A DNA stretch of 64,000 nt. Source: JAMXLO01 sp036265005. Lineage in GTDB: Bacteria; Pseudomonadota; Alphaproteobacteria; Acetobacterales; Acetobacteraceae. Location of the stretch: NCBI GenBank assembly GCA_036265005.1, contig DATAPW010000030.1, positions 1-64,000 of the forward strand. Reading direction: 5' to 3'. The translations under genes were made by a program, and so were the position numbers. The notes below the pieces were generated by a model. The model was not told the DNA's origin, did no database searches, and saw nothing but the letters and a program-made list of their open reading frames with translations. Below, in pieces: positions 1-8,627 of the stretch (the stretch's first letter is position 1; every line of letters begins with the position of its first letter).

Positions 1-2
1 TC

Positions 3-1130
3 TTCCGCTCGGTGCTGTGCTTCTGGACCGAGCCAGGGCGCGGCCGCACCAACCTGCGCCATGCGGCCGGGCCAGAGGCGATCACCTCCTATCTCGAGGA
101 CCCGCTCGACAGCCGCCTGATCATGTCGATGAAGACCTACCTGGCGCAGCGCAGCTTCACCGAGACCCGCATCTTCGGTCATCCCTTCACGCTGGAACGT
201 TTGATCGGCCGCTTCCTGCATACGCTGCTGGCGGAGATCGGCCCGGTCCCCCGCATCGTTGTCGGCCGCCCGGTCCGCTTCGCCGGCGAGTTCGCCGACG
301 ACGCGCTGGGTACCGACCGGCTGCGCGGCGCGTATGCCGATGCGGGCCTTCCCAGCGTGACGCTGGCGCTGGAGCCGGAGGGCGCCGGCTGGCGCTTCGC
401 GCAGACGCTGACCGAGCCAGCCGTCGTGCTGATCGGTGACTTCGGCGGCGGCACCAGCGACTTCTCTGTGCTGCGCTTCGAGCCCGGTGCGCGCATGACG
501 CCACTCGGCCACGCCGGCATCGGCATTGCCGGCGACGTGTTCGACTACCGCATCATTAATGCGGTGATCGCACCGGCCCTCGGCAAGGGCGACAGCTACC
601 GGATCATGGGCAAGTCGCTTCCGGTGCCGCCGGAATACTATTCCGGCTTCGCGCGCTGGCATCTGCTGTCGCTGATGCGGGCGCCGCGCACGCTGCGCTC
701 GATCGCCGAAGTGGCGCGCACCGCCGATCATCCCGAACGCCTGCGCCATCTGATCGCCCTGATCGAGGACGGGCTGGGGTTTGCGCTGTACCAGGCGGTA
801 TCCGGCGCCAAGGCGGAGTTGTCGCGGGCGGACAGCACGGTACTGCGCTTCGGCCACAAAGGTTTCGCCGTCGAGCAGACAGTTACCCGGACCGACTTCG
901 AAACCTGGGTCGCCGGCGACCTCGCACAGCTTGGCGCCACGGTGGACCAGGCAGTCGCCAACGCCGGCCTGCGGCACGAAGCGGTCGACCAGGTGTTCCT
1001 GACGGGCGGCACCGCGTTCGTCCCGGCGGTGCGGCGGCTGTTCGCCGACCGGTTCGGTGCGGCGAAGCTGGCCGGCGGCGGCGAGTTCGTCTCGGTGGCC
1101 GAGGGGCTGGCGCTGATGGGCGCCGGGTGA
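3..1130 (+). CDS. Hsp70-family chaperone, YegD-like (5' truncated by window edge)
   Basis: This is the C-terminal part of an Hsp70/actin-fold ATPase of the YegD type. The frame is already open at base 3 and the true start lies outside the window. What is visible includes the segment IVVGRPVRFAG, the phosphate-binding motif LIGDFGGGTSDFSVLRF and the late adenosine motif VFLTGGTAFVPAVRRLF. YegD-like proteins are short Hsp70 relatives that lack the canonical substrate-binding lid; their client is not well defined. The stop codon lies two bases into a possible GTG of the next gene, so the two may be co-transcribed. The family call is firm; the specific YegD subgroup rests on overall resemblance. 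Confidence 0.85.
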   Translation, partial: FRSVLCFWTEPGRGRTNLRHAAGPEAITSYLEDPLDSRLIMSMKTYLAQRSFTETRIFGHPFTLERLIGRFLHTLLAEIGPVPRIVVGRPVRFAGEFADDALGTDRLRGAYADAGLPSVTLALEPEGAGWRFAQTLTEPAVVLIGDFGGGTSDFSVLRFEPGARMTPLGHAGIGIAGDVFDYRIINAVIAPALGKGDSYRIMGKSLPVPPEYYSGFARWHLLSLMRAPRTLRSIAEVARTADHPERLRHLIALIEDGLGFALYQAVSGAKAELSRADSTVLRFGHKGFAVEQTVTRTDFETWVAGDLAQLGATVDQAVANAGLRHEAVDQVFLTGGTAFVPAVRRLFADRFGAAKLAGGGEFVSVAEGLALMGAG

Positions 1131-1207
1131 ACCGGGCGTTGGCCGGACTCGCATACGATAGCCGGCCGACCGATGATCGTGCACAGCAGGCTGAAAGGTG
1201 GGTCTTC

Positions 1208-1780
1208 ATGGCGTTCTTCAAATCGCTGCCGGACGATGCCGGCCCCGCGAACGTGTTCACGGCATACCCGGAGATCTACCGCCTGTGGTCACAGATGAGC
1301 CAGGCGCTGATGAACGGATCGTCGCCGCTGAGCCAGGGCGAACGCGAATTGATCCTCGCCTATGCGGCTGGCGTGGCGGGCTGCCGGTTCGTCTACATGG
1401 CGCATTCCGAGGTCGCCTACGCGTGGGGCTTCGAGAACGGCGTGCTCGACCGATTGCTCGCAGACTTGGAGGCCGCGCCGGTAGCAGCACGGCTGAAGCC
1501 ATTGCTGGCGTTCGTGCGCAAGCTGATGTTGACGCCGGGCGAGATGTGCCAGGCGGATGCGGACGCGGTGTTCGCCGCCGGGTGGGATGAGCAGGCGCTG
1601 CACCACGCCATCGCAGTGACGGCCCGCGCGGCCTTCATGCAGCGCCTCGTCGAAGGGCACGGTTTCACGCCGATGTCGCGCGAGGCCGCGGCGCGGCAGG
1701 CCAGGCGGCGGGTGGAGCACGGCTACGTCAACCTCTATCCGGCGTTCCGGATTGACAAGGAACAGCCTGGCGGCGAGTGA
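1208..1780 (+). CDS. carboxymuconolactone decarboxylase/AhpD-like family protein
   Basis: A 190-residue, mainly helical protein of the CMD/AhpD superfamily, whose members include peroxidase-linked reductases and decarboxylases. ATG 1208 is chosen because an AAAGGTGG ribosome-binding site precedes it and homologues normally begin near MAFFKSLPDD; the frame also allows a GTG at 1127 overlapping the upstream stop. AhpD enzymes carry a CxxCxxxH motif. Here the matching segment CRFVYMAH keeps the first Cys and the His but has Val in place of the second Cys, so a classical disulfide peroxidase cycle is not expected. It follows the Hsp70 gene closely and may share its transcript. The substrate is unknown. 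Confidence 0.75.
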   Translation: MAFFKSLPDDAGPANVFTAYPEIYRLWSQMSQALMNGSSPLSQGERELILAYAAGVAGCRFVYMAHSEVAYAWGFENGVLDRLLADLEAAPVAARLKPLLAFVRKLMLTPGEMCQADADAVFAAGWDEQALHHAIAVTARAAFMQRLVEGHGFTPMSREAAARQARRRVEHGYVNLYPAFRIDKEQPGGE

Positions 1781-1873
1781 CCGACAAACGCTCGGGGCGC
1801 CGCGCGAGGTTGCGATAAAGCGCCAGAACGCCTAGTCAGCCGCCCTCACCGCATCACCACCAGGAGCACGCCT

Positions 1874-2296
1874 ATGGCCACCGAGCGCACGCTGTCGATC
1901 ATCAAGCCCGATGCCACGCGGCGCAATCTGACCGGCAAGATCAATGCGACCCTGGAAGGCGCCGGCCTCCGCATCGTCGCGCAGCGGCGGATCCAGCTCA
2001 CCCAGGTGCAGGCCGAGGCGTTCTATGGCGTGCACAGGGATCGGCCATTCTTCGGCGGCCTGGTGAAGTTCATGATCTCCGGCCCGGTCGTGGTGCAGGT
2101 GCTGGAAGGCGACAACGCCGTTGCCCGCAACCGCGAGGTGATGGGCGCCACCGACCCGAAGAAGGCCGCCGCCGGCACCATCCGCGCGCAGTTCGCCGAG
2201 GACATCGAGGCGAACTCGGTGCACGGTTCCGACAGCGCGGAGAATGCCGCGACCGAGATCGCATTCTTCTTCGCCGGCACCGACATCGTCGGCTGA
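1874..2296 (+). CDS. ndk: nucleoside diphosphate kinase
   Basis: Cytosolic enzyme that moves the gamma-phosphate of ATP to other nucleoside diphosphates through a phosphohistidine. The 140-residue length is standard. The N-terminal LSIIKPDA (Lys11) and the active-site signature NSVHGSDS (phosphohistidine His117) are both intact. The ATG at 1874 is preceded by a CAGGAG-like site in a 93-base gap after the CMD-like gene, so it probably has its own promoter. Assignment is secure. Confidence 0.97.
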   Translation: MATERTLSIIKPDATRRNLTGKINATLEGAGLRIVAQRRIQLTQVQAEAFYGVHRDRPFFGGLVKFMISGPVVVQVLEGDNAVARNREVMGATDPKKAAAGTIRAQFAEDIEANSVHGSDSAENAATEIAFFFAGTDIVG

Positions 2297-2375
2297 ACCA
2301 GGCCAAGGGGGTCCGGCTGGCATCCCGAACGGTTTCGCGACATCCTGGGTCGTGCAACGCAGTTGAGCACGTGCC

Positions 2376-3254
2376 ATGACGAATGGACCCCTGGGCCTGG
2401 AACACCCGCTGGTCGTATCGAACAACCTGGATGCGCTGGCCGACCGCTTTCGCGCGATGGGATTTGCACCGACGCGCAAGGGCTACCACCCGTGGGGCAC
2501 CGCCACACAGCTCGTGCTGTTTCCCGACAATTTCATCGAACTGATGGGGATCGACGACCGCAGCCTGATCGACGAACCGAGCCCTGGCGGCTTCCGTTTC
2601 GGCCGCTTCATCGCCGATCAGCTCAACCGCCGCGAGGGCATCGCCATGCTGGCACTGCACAGCGACGACGCGCCGGCGGATCTGGCTGCGGTGACCGCGC
2701 GCGGCATCGAGACCGATGGGCTGGTCGAATTCCGCCGCGAGGTCGTGCTGCCGGACGGCACGACAGACGAAGCGGTGGTGACGCTGGCGATGCTGGTCGA
2801 TTGGGAGCAGCCGCAACTGTCGAACTTCATCTGCCAGCAGCACCGCCCGGAATTCGTCTGGGTGCCTGACTGGATGCGACATCCCAACGGCGCGCAGGCG
2901 ATCACCCGCATCGTCTATGCGGCGGCCGAGCCTGGCGCGCTGTGGCCGCGCTTTGCCGGCATCTGGGGCGAAGCGGCGATGTCCGAACTGGACAATGGGT
3001 TTGCCGTCGCGACGCCAGGCGGCGAACTCCTGGTGCTGGACCGCGAGTCAGCCGAGAGGCGCTATGCCCCCATGCCGATGCCCAGCTTCTGGCGCGATGC
3101 GCCGTGCGCCGTGGCGATCACCGTCAGCGTCCCGGACATCAACCTGGTTCACATGCTGATGCTGACCGGCATGGTGCCGCATATCCGCTCGGACGATGCC
3201 GTACGCATTCCGCCGTCCTATGCCGGCAATGTGGTGCTGGAGTTCGCTGTCTGA
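2376..3254 (+). CDS. VOC/glyoxalase-like domain protein
   Basis: A 292-residue protein with an N-terminal glyoxalase-like (vicinal oxygen chelate) fold starting at LEHPLVVSNNLDALADRFRA, followed by a pattern typical of the Glyoxalase_3 type (GYHPWGTATQLVLFPDNFIELMG). Family members bind a metal and act on diverse small molecules, so a specific reaction cannot be given. The gene starts 79 bases after ndk on the same strand. It converges with the small cytochrome oxidase subunit gene, with only three bases between their stop codons. No signal peptide is visible, so it is presumably cytosolic. Confidence 0.7.
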   Translation: MTNGPLGLEHPLVVSNNLDALADRFRAMGFAPTRKGYHPWGTATQLVLFPDNFIELMGIDDRSLIDEPSPGGFRFGRFIADQLNRREGIAMLALHSDDAPADLAAVTARGIETDGLVEFRREVVLPDGTTDEAVVTLAMLVDWEQPQLSNFICQQHRPEFVWVPDWMRHPNGAQAITRIVYAAAEPGALWPRFAGIWGEAAMSELDNGFAVATPGGELLVLDRESAERRYAPMPMPSFWRDAPCAVAITVSVPDINLVHMLMLTGMVPHIRSDDAVRIPPSYAGNVVLEFAV

Positions 3255-3257
3255 GTC

Positions 3258-3422
3258 TCAGAGCAGGAACACCGCCATACCGACCAGCAGCAGGATGATG
3301 AAGATGGCGACCCACAAAGTGAACCGGGTGAAGCCGTTCCAAAACACCTGGCGGTCCGCCAGGAAGGCCTCCGGGGTCTCGTCCTGACTCGTCGCAGGAA
3401 CAGTGGCGCTGTGGTCGGACAT
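3258..3422 (-). CDS. aa3-type cytochrome c oxidase subunit IV (small)
   Basis: A 54-residue protein reading MSDHSATVPATSQDE, then FWNGFTRFTLW and a single hydrophobic helix ending VGMAVFLL. The FWNGFTrfTlW turn just before one transmembrane segment is the hallmark of the alphaproteobacterial aa3 oxidase subunit IV family, a single-helix accessory subunit of the terminal oxidase in the inner membrane. The start is ATG with a GAGG-type site upstream. The gene stands alone: no ctaC, ctaD or ctaE is in the window. It lies just upstream of purN but faces away from it in neither case, since both are on the minus strand with purM-purN ending shortly after. Confidence 0.8.
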   Translation of the reverse strand: MSDHSATVPATSQDETPEAFLADRQVFWNGFTRFTLWVAIFIILLLVGMAVFLL

Positions 3423-3456
3423 GCTGGCCTCGGTTGAGAATTGATCTGTGGGCGTT

Positions 3457-4098
3457 CTATGGCAGCGACGGCGGGCCCGGCAAGGGGCTGGCCAGTGCCG
3501 CCGTGTCAGGCGGCATGATCCCGGCTACGCCCGACGCGAACAGGCGCAGGGCCTGTGGATAGATGATGTGCTCCTGTGCCAGGACACGATCGGCGAGACG
3601 CTGCGGCGTGTCGTCCGGCAGCACCGGCACCGCGGCCTGCGCCAGGATCGGCCCCTCGTCCATCGCCTGGGTCACCAGGTGGACGGTGCAGCCGTGCAGC
3701 TTCACGCCGGCGGCCAGTGCACGGGCATGCGTATCCAGGCCAGGAAATGCCGGCAACAGGCTCGGATGGATGTTCAGCATGCGGCCCTTCCAAGCATCGA
3801 CCAGCAGCGGCGTCAGCAGCCGCATGTAGCCGGCGAGGCAGACGATCTCGACCCCGACAGCCTGCAGCGCGGCGTCGATCTCTGCCTCGTGTGCGGCGCG
3901 ATCGGCCTTGAACGGCCGATGGTCGATCGCCCAGGCTGGCACGCCGGCTGCCTGTGCCAGCGCCAGGCCCGCGGCATCCGGCCGGTTCGAGATCACCAGC
4001 GCGATCTCCGCCGGATACGCGGGGTCGCGGGCAGCCGCGATCAGCGCGGCCATGTTCGACCCCCGCCCGCTGATCAGGATGGCGGTGCGCCGCCTCAC
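3457..4098 (-). CDS. purN: phosphoribosylglycinamide formyltransferase
   Basis: Transfers a formyl group from 10-formyltetrahydrofolate to GAR, the third step of purine synthesis. The N-terminal ILISGRGSNMAALI binds the phosphoribosyl group. The catalytic triad is present as Asn109 and His111 in MLNIHPSLLPAFPG and Asp147 in HLVTQAMDEGPIL. The length of 213 residues is typical, with a short Pro-rich tail. Its ATG overlaps the purM stop by four bases (ATGA), so the two are translationally coupled. Confidence 0.97.
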   Translation of the reverse strand: MRRRTAILISGRGSNMAALIAAARDPAYPAEIALVISNRPDAAGLALAQAAGVPAWAIDHRPFKADRAAHEAEIDAALQAVGVEIVCLAGYMRLLTPLLVDAWKGRMLNIHPSLLPAFPGLDTHARALAAGVKLHGCTVHLVTQAMDEGPILAQAAVPVLPDDTPQRLADRVLAQEHIIYPQALRLFASGVAGIMPPDTAALASPLPGPPSLP

Positions 4099-5177
4099 CC
4101 CGGCCAGCCGGCAGGCAGCTCCATCCGCACACGCGGCGGACCGCTCGCGGCCTCGATGTGGCCGATGCGCGCGACGCTTTCGCCCTGGTCGCGCAGCAAT
4201 TCCGTGGCGGCATCGACATCGGCGACCACGATGGCCATGCCGATTCCGCAGTTGAACACCCGGAACATCTCGTCAGGGGCGACGCCGCCGGTGCGGGCCA
4301 GCCAGCCGAATACCGGCGGTACCGACCAGTATGGTTCCAGCACGGCGACGGTGTCCTCGGGCAACACCCTGGGCAGGTTGCCGGGCAGGCCGCCGCCGGT
4401 GATATGCGCGGCGGCCTTCAGCAATCCGGCACGGTGCAGCGCCAACAGGGCCGGAACGTAGATCCGGGTCGGCACCATCAACGCCTGGCCGAGTGAAATC
4501 TCCCGGTCGAATGGCGCCGGTGCGCTCCAGGGAAGGCCACTCACCTCGACCACCCGGCGCACCAGCGAATAGGCATTGGAGTGCACGCCCGAGCTTGCCA
4601 GGCCCAGCACCGCGTCGCCCGGCTCGACGCCATGCGGCAGGAGATGCCCGCGCTCCGCGGCGCCGACCGCGAAGCCGGCAAGGTCGTAGTCGCCGTCGCC
4701 ATACATCCCCGGCATTTCGGCGGTTTCGCCACCCACCAGGGCGCAGCCCGCCTCGTTGCAGCCCGAGGCGATGCCGGCGATCACTTCGCGCGCCTGCCGG
4801 GGATCGAGTTTTCCGGTGGCGAAATAGTCGAGGAAGAACAGCGGTTCGGCGCCCTGCACCACGAGGTCGTTGACCACCATCGCGACCAGGTCGACCCCGA
4901 CCGCGTCGTGGATGCCGGTCTCGATCGCCACCTTCAGCTTCGTGCCGACGCCATCGGTGCTGGAAACCAGGACCGGGTCGATGAACCCCGCCGCCTTCAG
5001 GTCGAACAGCGCGCCGAATCCGCCCAGCCCGCCAATCACCCCCGGGCGAGTCGTGGCGCGAGCCAGCGGCTTGATCGCCTCGACCAGGTTATCCGCCGCC
5101 TCGATATCGACGCCGGCGGCCCGATAGCTCAGGCCATTGCCCGTCGTCGCACCCAAATCATGATCACCCCTGGTCAT
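4095..5177 (-). CDS. purM: phosphoribosylformylglycinamidine cyclo-ligase (AIR synthetase)
   Basis: ATP-dependent ring closure of FGAM to AIR in purine synthesis. The 360-residue protein has the expected landmarks: GLGGFGALFDL, the DGVGTKLKVAIE segment of the AIR-synthase N domain, GGETAEMPGMY, and GGGLPGNLPRVLP in the C-terminal domain. It is the first gene of a two-gene unit with purN. The 137 bases between it and the divergent phosphatidyltransferase gene must hold both promoters. Assignment is secure; the exact start (MTRGDHD) could shift by a few residues. Confidence 0.97.
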   Translation of the reverse strand: MTRGDHDLGATTGNGLSYRAAGVDIEAADNLVEAIKPLARATTRPGVIGGLGGFGALFDLKAAGFIDPVLVSSTDGVGTKLKVAIETGIHDAVGVDLVAMVVNDLVVQGAEPLFFLDYFATGKLDPRQAREVIAGIASGCNEAGCALVGGETAEMPGMYGDGDYDLAGFAVGAAERGHLLPHGVEPGDAVLGLASSGVHSNAYSLVRRVVEVSGLPWSAPAPFDREISLGQALMVPTRIYVPALLALHRAGLLKAAAHITGGGLPGNLPRVLPEDTVAVLEPYWSVPPVFGWLARTGGVAPDEMFRVFNCGIGMAIVVADVDAATELLRDQGESVARIGHIEAASGPPRVRMELPAGWPG

Positions 5178-5314
5178 GGCGCCCCCCGATACGCTACTGC
5201 CTTGGTCCGCTGAGCTGCGCCGTCAGGCGCAAAACGGGTGGACGATGGCGGAAACAACCATAGGCCACCTGCTCCGCGCAATGCAGGGGGCGCAGGTCGG
5301 GGGAAGACAGGCCG

Positions 5315-5884
5315 ATGCCTGACGGAACGCAAGTCGGCCGGACTACGTCCACTGCGCTGCTGACGTTGCCCAACGTCATCACGTTCGGCCGCCTTTGCGC
5401 GGTGCCGCTGGCGGTCTGGCTGGTGATGGAGAAACAGTTCGCCCAGGCATTCTTCCTGTTCGCCGCCGCCGGCCTGTCCGACGCGGTGGATGGCTGGTTG
5501 GCGCGACGCAACGGCGGCGGCAATTCCGTGGGAGCGCTGCTGGACCCGGTGGCCGATAAGGCGTTGCTGGTGACGATGTATGTTACCCTCGCGGCGGTTA
5601 AGGCATTGCCTGACTGGCTGGCGATCCTGGTGGTGTTTCGCGATACGGTGATTGTCGGTGGCGTTGTCGTGCTGTCATTGCTGGGCCATACCGTGATGAT
5701 ACGGCCGCTCTATGTCTCGAAGCTTAACACCGCACTGCAGATTGTGCTGGTGGCTGTGACATTGCTGCTGTCCGGCTTCGGGCTGGCCGCCCCGGTCGTG
5801 ATGGCCGTGCTGGTATGGGCGGTTGCGGCGAGCACTCTCGGTTCGGGTGCGGCCTATGTATGGATCACGGCACGCAGGAGATGA
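5315..5884 (+). CDS. CDP-alcohol phosphatidyltransferase (PgsA-like)
   Basis: A 189-residue inner-membrane enzyme that swaps CMP of a CDP-lipid for an alcohol. The full CDP-alcohol transferase motif is present: Asp56, Asp59-Gly60, Ala63-Arg64, Gly73, Asp77 and Asp81, with the canonical spacing. About five or six hydrophobic helices surround it. The size fits a phosphatidylglycerophosphate synthase, but the acceptor alcohol cannot be read from sequence. Its stop overlaps the ATG of the following permease gene (ATGA at 5881), implying coupled translation. Confidence 0.85.
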   Translation: MPDGTQVGRTTSTALLTLPNVITFGRLCAVPLAVWLVMEKQFAQAFFLFAAAGLSDAVDGWLARRNGGGNSVGALLDPVADKALLVTMYVTLAAVKALPDWLAILVVFRDTVIVGGVVVLSLLGHTVMIRPLYVSKLNTALQIVLVAVTLLLSGFGLAAPVVMAVLVWAVAASTLGSGAAYVWITARRR

Positions 5885-7047
5885 GCGACAGCGCCGAACT
5901 TCCACCTCCCGAGACACCTCCGCCCACCGAGCGCCGTGCCTGGTTTCCCGCCGCGCCCGCGCCGCTTTCCGGCCAGGCGACGCGAGGCCAGCGGGTGGCC
6001 CTGGTGGTCGGCCTCCTGGTCGTGCTGTGGCTGGTGCTGCAGCTGTTCGCCTCGGTGCTGGCACCATTCGTTGCCGCCGCCGGCATCGCCTATGTGCTCG
6101 ACCCGCCGACCACGCGGCTGACGCGTCTCGGCCTGCCGCGCGGCATCGCCGCTCTGCTGATGATCGTCGCCCTGCTGGCCGCGGTGCTGCTGTTCGCCTT
6201 GCTGCTGTATCCGCTGATCCTCCAGCAGATCGGGCTGCTGCTCGGCCGCATTCCGCAATATGTCCAGTTGCTGCAGCGCTGGGCGAGCGAGGTGCTCACC
6301 GACCTGCAGCAGAATTTTGGCTCCGACGTGGTGAACGACAAGCTGCGCGACCTGGTCAGCAGCCAGGCCGGCAACATGCTGAGCTTCATCGCCTCGTCGC
6401 TGACCAGCGTGACAGGCGCCGGCTTCGCGATCTTCAACGTGCTGACCCTTGCGGTGGTCACGCCGGTGGTGGGCTTCTACCTGCTACGCGACTGGCCGCG
6501 GGTTGTCGCCATGGTCGATTCCTGGCTGCCGCACCGCCATGCCGAAGTCATCCGCGCCCAGGCCCGCGAGGTGGACCGCATCCTGTCGGCATGGGTGCGC
6601 GGCCAGGCTCTGTGCTGCCTGATTCTGGCCCTGTATTATGCCTCGGCACTGACGGTGGCCGGCCTGGACCTGGGACTGATCGTCGGCATGGCGGCGGGCC
6701 TGCTGTCGTTCATCCCCTATGTCGGCTCGATTACCGGCGGGGTCACCGCCATCGGGCTGGCGCTGGCGCAGTTTCCGCATTGGCGCGGCGTGATCGTGGT
6801 CGGCGGCGTGCTGGTGGTCGGCCAGATCCTTGAGGGCTACGTAATCTATCCCCGCTTCCTCGGCGACCGGGTGGAACTGCCGGCGGTTTGGGTAATTTTC
6901 GCCCTGTTCGCCGGCGGCGCGGCGTTCGGCTTCCTCGGGGTCATGCTGGCAGTGCCGGTCGCCGCGACTATCGGCGTGTTGTGCCGATTCTGGCTGCGCC
7001 GCTATCTGGCAAGCCCGCTTTATTTGGAACCGCCAACCAAGCGGTAA
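5881..7047 (+). CDS. AI-2E/PerM-family permease
   Basis: A 388-residue inner-membrane protein of the AI-2 exporter (UPF0118/PerM/TqsA) superfamily. A Pro-rich cytoplasmic N-terminus is followed by paired hydrophobic helices, a long amphipathic central segment (about residues 110-190) and a C-terminal helix bundle with FIPYVGSITGG and an ILEGYVIYPRFLGDRVELPA motif typical of the family. The transported molecule is unknown for most members. The start is uncertain: ATG 5881 overlaps the upstream stop, but the CAGGAG just before it is too close to serve it, and an in-frame ATG exists at 5860. Confidence 0.85.
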   Translation: MSDSAELPPPETPPPTERRAWFPAAPAPLSGQATRGQRVALVVGLLVVLWLVLQLFASVLAPFVAAAGIAYVLDPPTTRLTRLGLPRGIAALLMIVALLAAVLLFALLLYPLILQQIGLLLGRIPQYVQLLQRWASEVLTDLQQNFGSDVVNDKLRDLVSSQAGNMLSFIASSLTSVTGAGFAIFNVLTLAVVTPVVGFYLLRDWPRVVAMVDSWLPHRHAEVIRAQAREVDRILSAWVRGQALCCLILALYYASALTVAGLDLGLIVGMAAGLLSFIPYVGSITGGVTAIGLALAQFPHWRGVIVVGGVLVVGQILEGYVIYPRFLGDRVELPAVWVIFALFAGGAAFGFLGVMLAVPVAATIGVLCRFWLRRYLASPLYLEPPTKR

Positions 7048-7113
7048 CGGAATTTTCGCCGCCGCAGCCGCGTCTCCCGGCACTGCGGTGCTTACGCCAA
7101 GGAGTTGATCGAC

Positions 7114-7518
7114 ATGGCAAGTGTAATGGCACTCGAGCCAGATTGGGGACCCCGTGTCCGCAGCATCCTACGGATCATGGTGGGACTGTTGTTCCTGGAA
7201 CACGGCCTGGCCAAGCTGTTCGGGTTCCCGTCCGCCGCGATGCATCCGGCGATGTTTCACCTCCTCTGGTTCGCGGGGGTGATCGAGGCATTGGGCGGAT
7301 TGCTGGTCGCCCTGGGCCTGTTCACGCGCTATGCAGCCTTCATCATGTCGGGCGAAATGGCGGTGGCCTATTTCATGTCGCATGCGCCACGGAACTTCTT
7401 CCCGATGATGAATGGCGGTGACGCCGCGGTTCTGTACTGCCTGATCTTCTTCTACCTTTTCGTGGTCGGCGGCGGGGCATGGAGCATCGACAGCCTGCTT
7501 GGCTGGGACCGGCAGTAA
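7114..7518 (+). CDS. DoxX family membrane protein
   Basis: A 134-residue protein with four hydrophobic segments and the DoxX-type opening ILRIMVGLLFLEHGLAKLFGFP, followed by GVIEALGGLLVALGLFTRYAA. DoxX-like proteins are small inner-membrane proteins tied in a few organisms to quinol oxidation or thiosulfate metabolism; most have no proven role. ATG 7114 is chosen because AAGGAG sits nine bases upstream; an in-frame TTG at 7105 is too close to that site. It is a single gene following the AI-2E permease by 66 bases. Confidence 0.85.
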   Translation: MASVMALEPDWGPRVRSILRIMVGLLFLEHGLAKLFGFPSAAMHPAMFHLLWFAGVIEALGGLLVALGLFTRYAAFIMSGEMAVAYFMSHAPRNFFPMMNGGDAAVLYCLIFFYLFVVGGGAWSIDSLLGWDRQ

Positions 7519-7653
7519 TCCTGCGTCGCGTTGATGATGCCCGACCGTGACAATTGCTCCCGGCCAGCGCGCCTCACGCCACTGTTTCCCCCAACCCACC
7601 GCATTCACAGTTGATTGCGTGCCGCAAACCGGTGCCGCACGGTAAGCAGGCCT

Positions 7654-8595
7654 ATGCGTAACCATCGGCGCTCTGCGCTCTTGGGCAGCTTGGCGGTCGT
7701 CCTTGCGCTGCTCTCCGCCTGCACCTCGAACCAACCTGTCAGCGTCACGTCGCTGCAGCCGGTGCCGCTGCCTGCGTACGGTATCGGCGACGTGTACGCA
7801 TTCACCGATGGCAGCATTGAAACCGTGGTCGCCAGTGACGGCAAGGTGGTGCGCTGGCGTGGCGGCGACGGCAGCTATGTCACGTCTCGCGATGTCCTGC
7901 TGCCACGCCTCGCCTGGAGCAATCCGACGGTGCAAGGTGAGCGGCACTATCCTGATGCAGCGATGCTGCTGTTCCCGTTGCAGGCCGGCAAGAGCGTCAT
8001 GTTCACGGCCTCACGCACTGTCCGGCCGGCATCCGGCGGCAACCCGGCCACCACGCAGGAGAGCTGGCGCTGCGGAGTCGCCGGCGCTGCCCCGGTGGAC
8101 ACCCCGGCCGGTCATTTCGATACCTGGCGGATCGACTGCACGATGGTCGAGCAGCCCGCCGCACCGGGTGGTGGCCTGATCCAGCGCAGCTTTTACTACG
8201 CCCCCGACATCGGCTTCTACGTGCGGCGCGAGGAGAAGATCGGCGGCGCGCCGCAGCAGGTGATCGACCTGACAGGCTATGCGACGTCGCAGCCGGCATT
8301 GCCGGGCACCGCACAGAGCTTGCGGGTGGCCGGGCTGCAGCAGGCCCTGGAGCGCAACCAGAGCGGACAGGTGGATTCCTGGAGCGATAAGGCCAGTGGC
8401 GACACCGGCGACATCGAGCCGCTCAGGACCGTGCACTCCGACCAGTACAGCCTGTGCCGGCGCTTTGCCGAACGCATCCAGGTCGGTGGGCGGGTCTACC
8501 ATCTGGAAGGCACCGGCTGCCACGCCAGTTCCGGGGTCTGGGACATCCTTGCGCTGTCGCCGAGCACCAACCGGAGCAGTTGGACCCGCCCTTGA
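7654..8595 (+). CDS. hypothetical lipoprotein
   Basis: A 313-residue protein starting MRNHRRSALLGSLAVVLALLSAC, a clear signal peptide with lipobox LSAC, so it should be lipid-anchored in the envelope. The mature part is rich in beta-type segments (YGIGDVYAFTDGS, VVRWRGGDGSYVTSRD, GHFDTWRIDCTMVEQ) and contains several cysteines that could pair, including one in SLCRRFAERIQV and one in GTGCHASSG. I do not recognise the family. It is followed by hda after a 32-base gap on the same strand. ATG 7654 has a GCAGG site upstream; an open frame continues back to 7615 but would bury the signal peptide. Confidence 0.7.
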   Translation: MRNHRRSALLGSLAVVLALLSACTSNQPVSVTSLQPVPLPAYGIGDVYAFTDGSIETVVASDGKVVRWRGGDGSYVTSRDVLLPRLAWSNPTVQGERHYPDAAMLLFPLQAGKSVMFTASRTVRPASGGNPATTQESWRCGVAGAAPVDTPAGHFDTWRIDCTMVEQPAAPGGGLIQRSFYYAPDIGFYVRREEKIGGAPQQVIDLTGYATSQPALPGTAQSLRVAGLQQALERNQSGQVDSWSDKASGDTGDIEPLRTVHSDQYSLCRRFAERIQVGGRVYHLEGTGCHASSGVWDILALSPSTNRSSWTRP

Positions 8596-8627
8596 CGTGA
8601 TGACGGCGGAGGGTCCGGAGTGTGGTG

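Noticed and set aside
1127..1207. GTG start of the CMD-like gene overlapping the Hsp70 stop
   Set aside because: The extra 27 residues have no conserved pattern and ATG 1208 has the better ribosome-binding site; kept only as an alternative.
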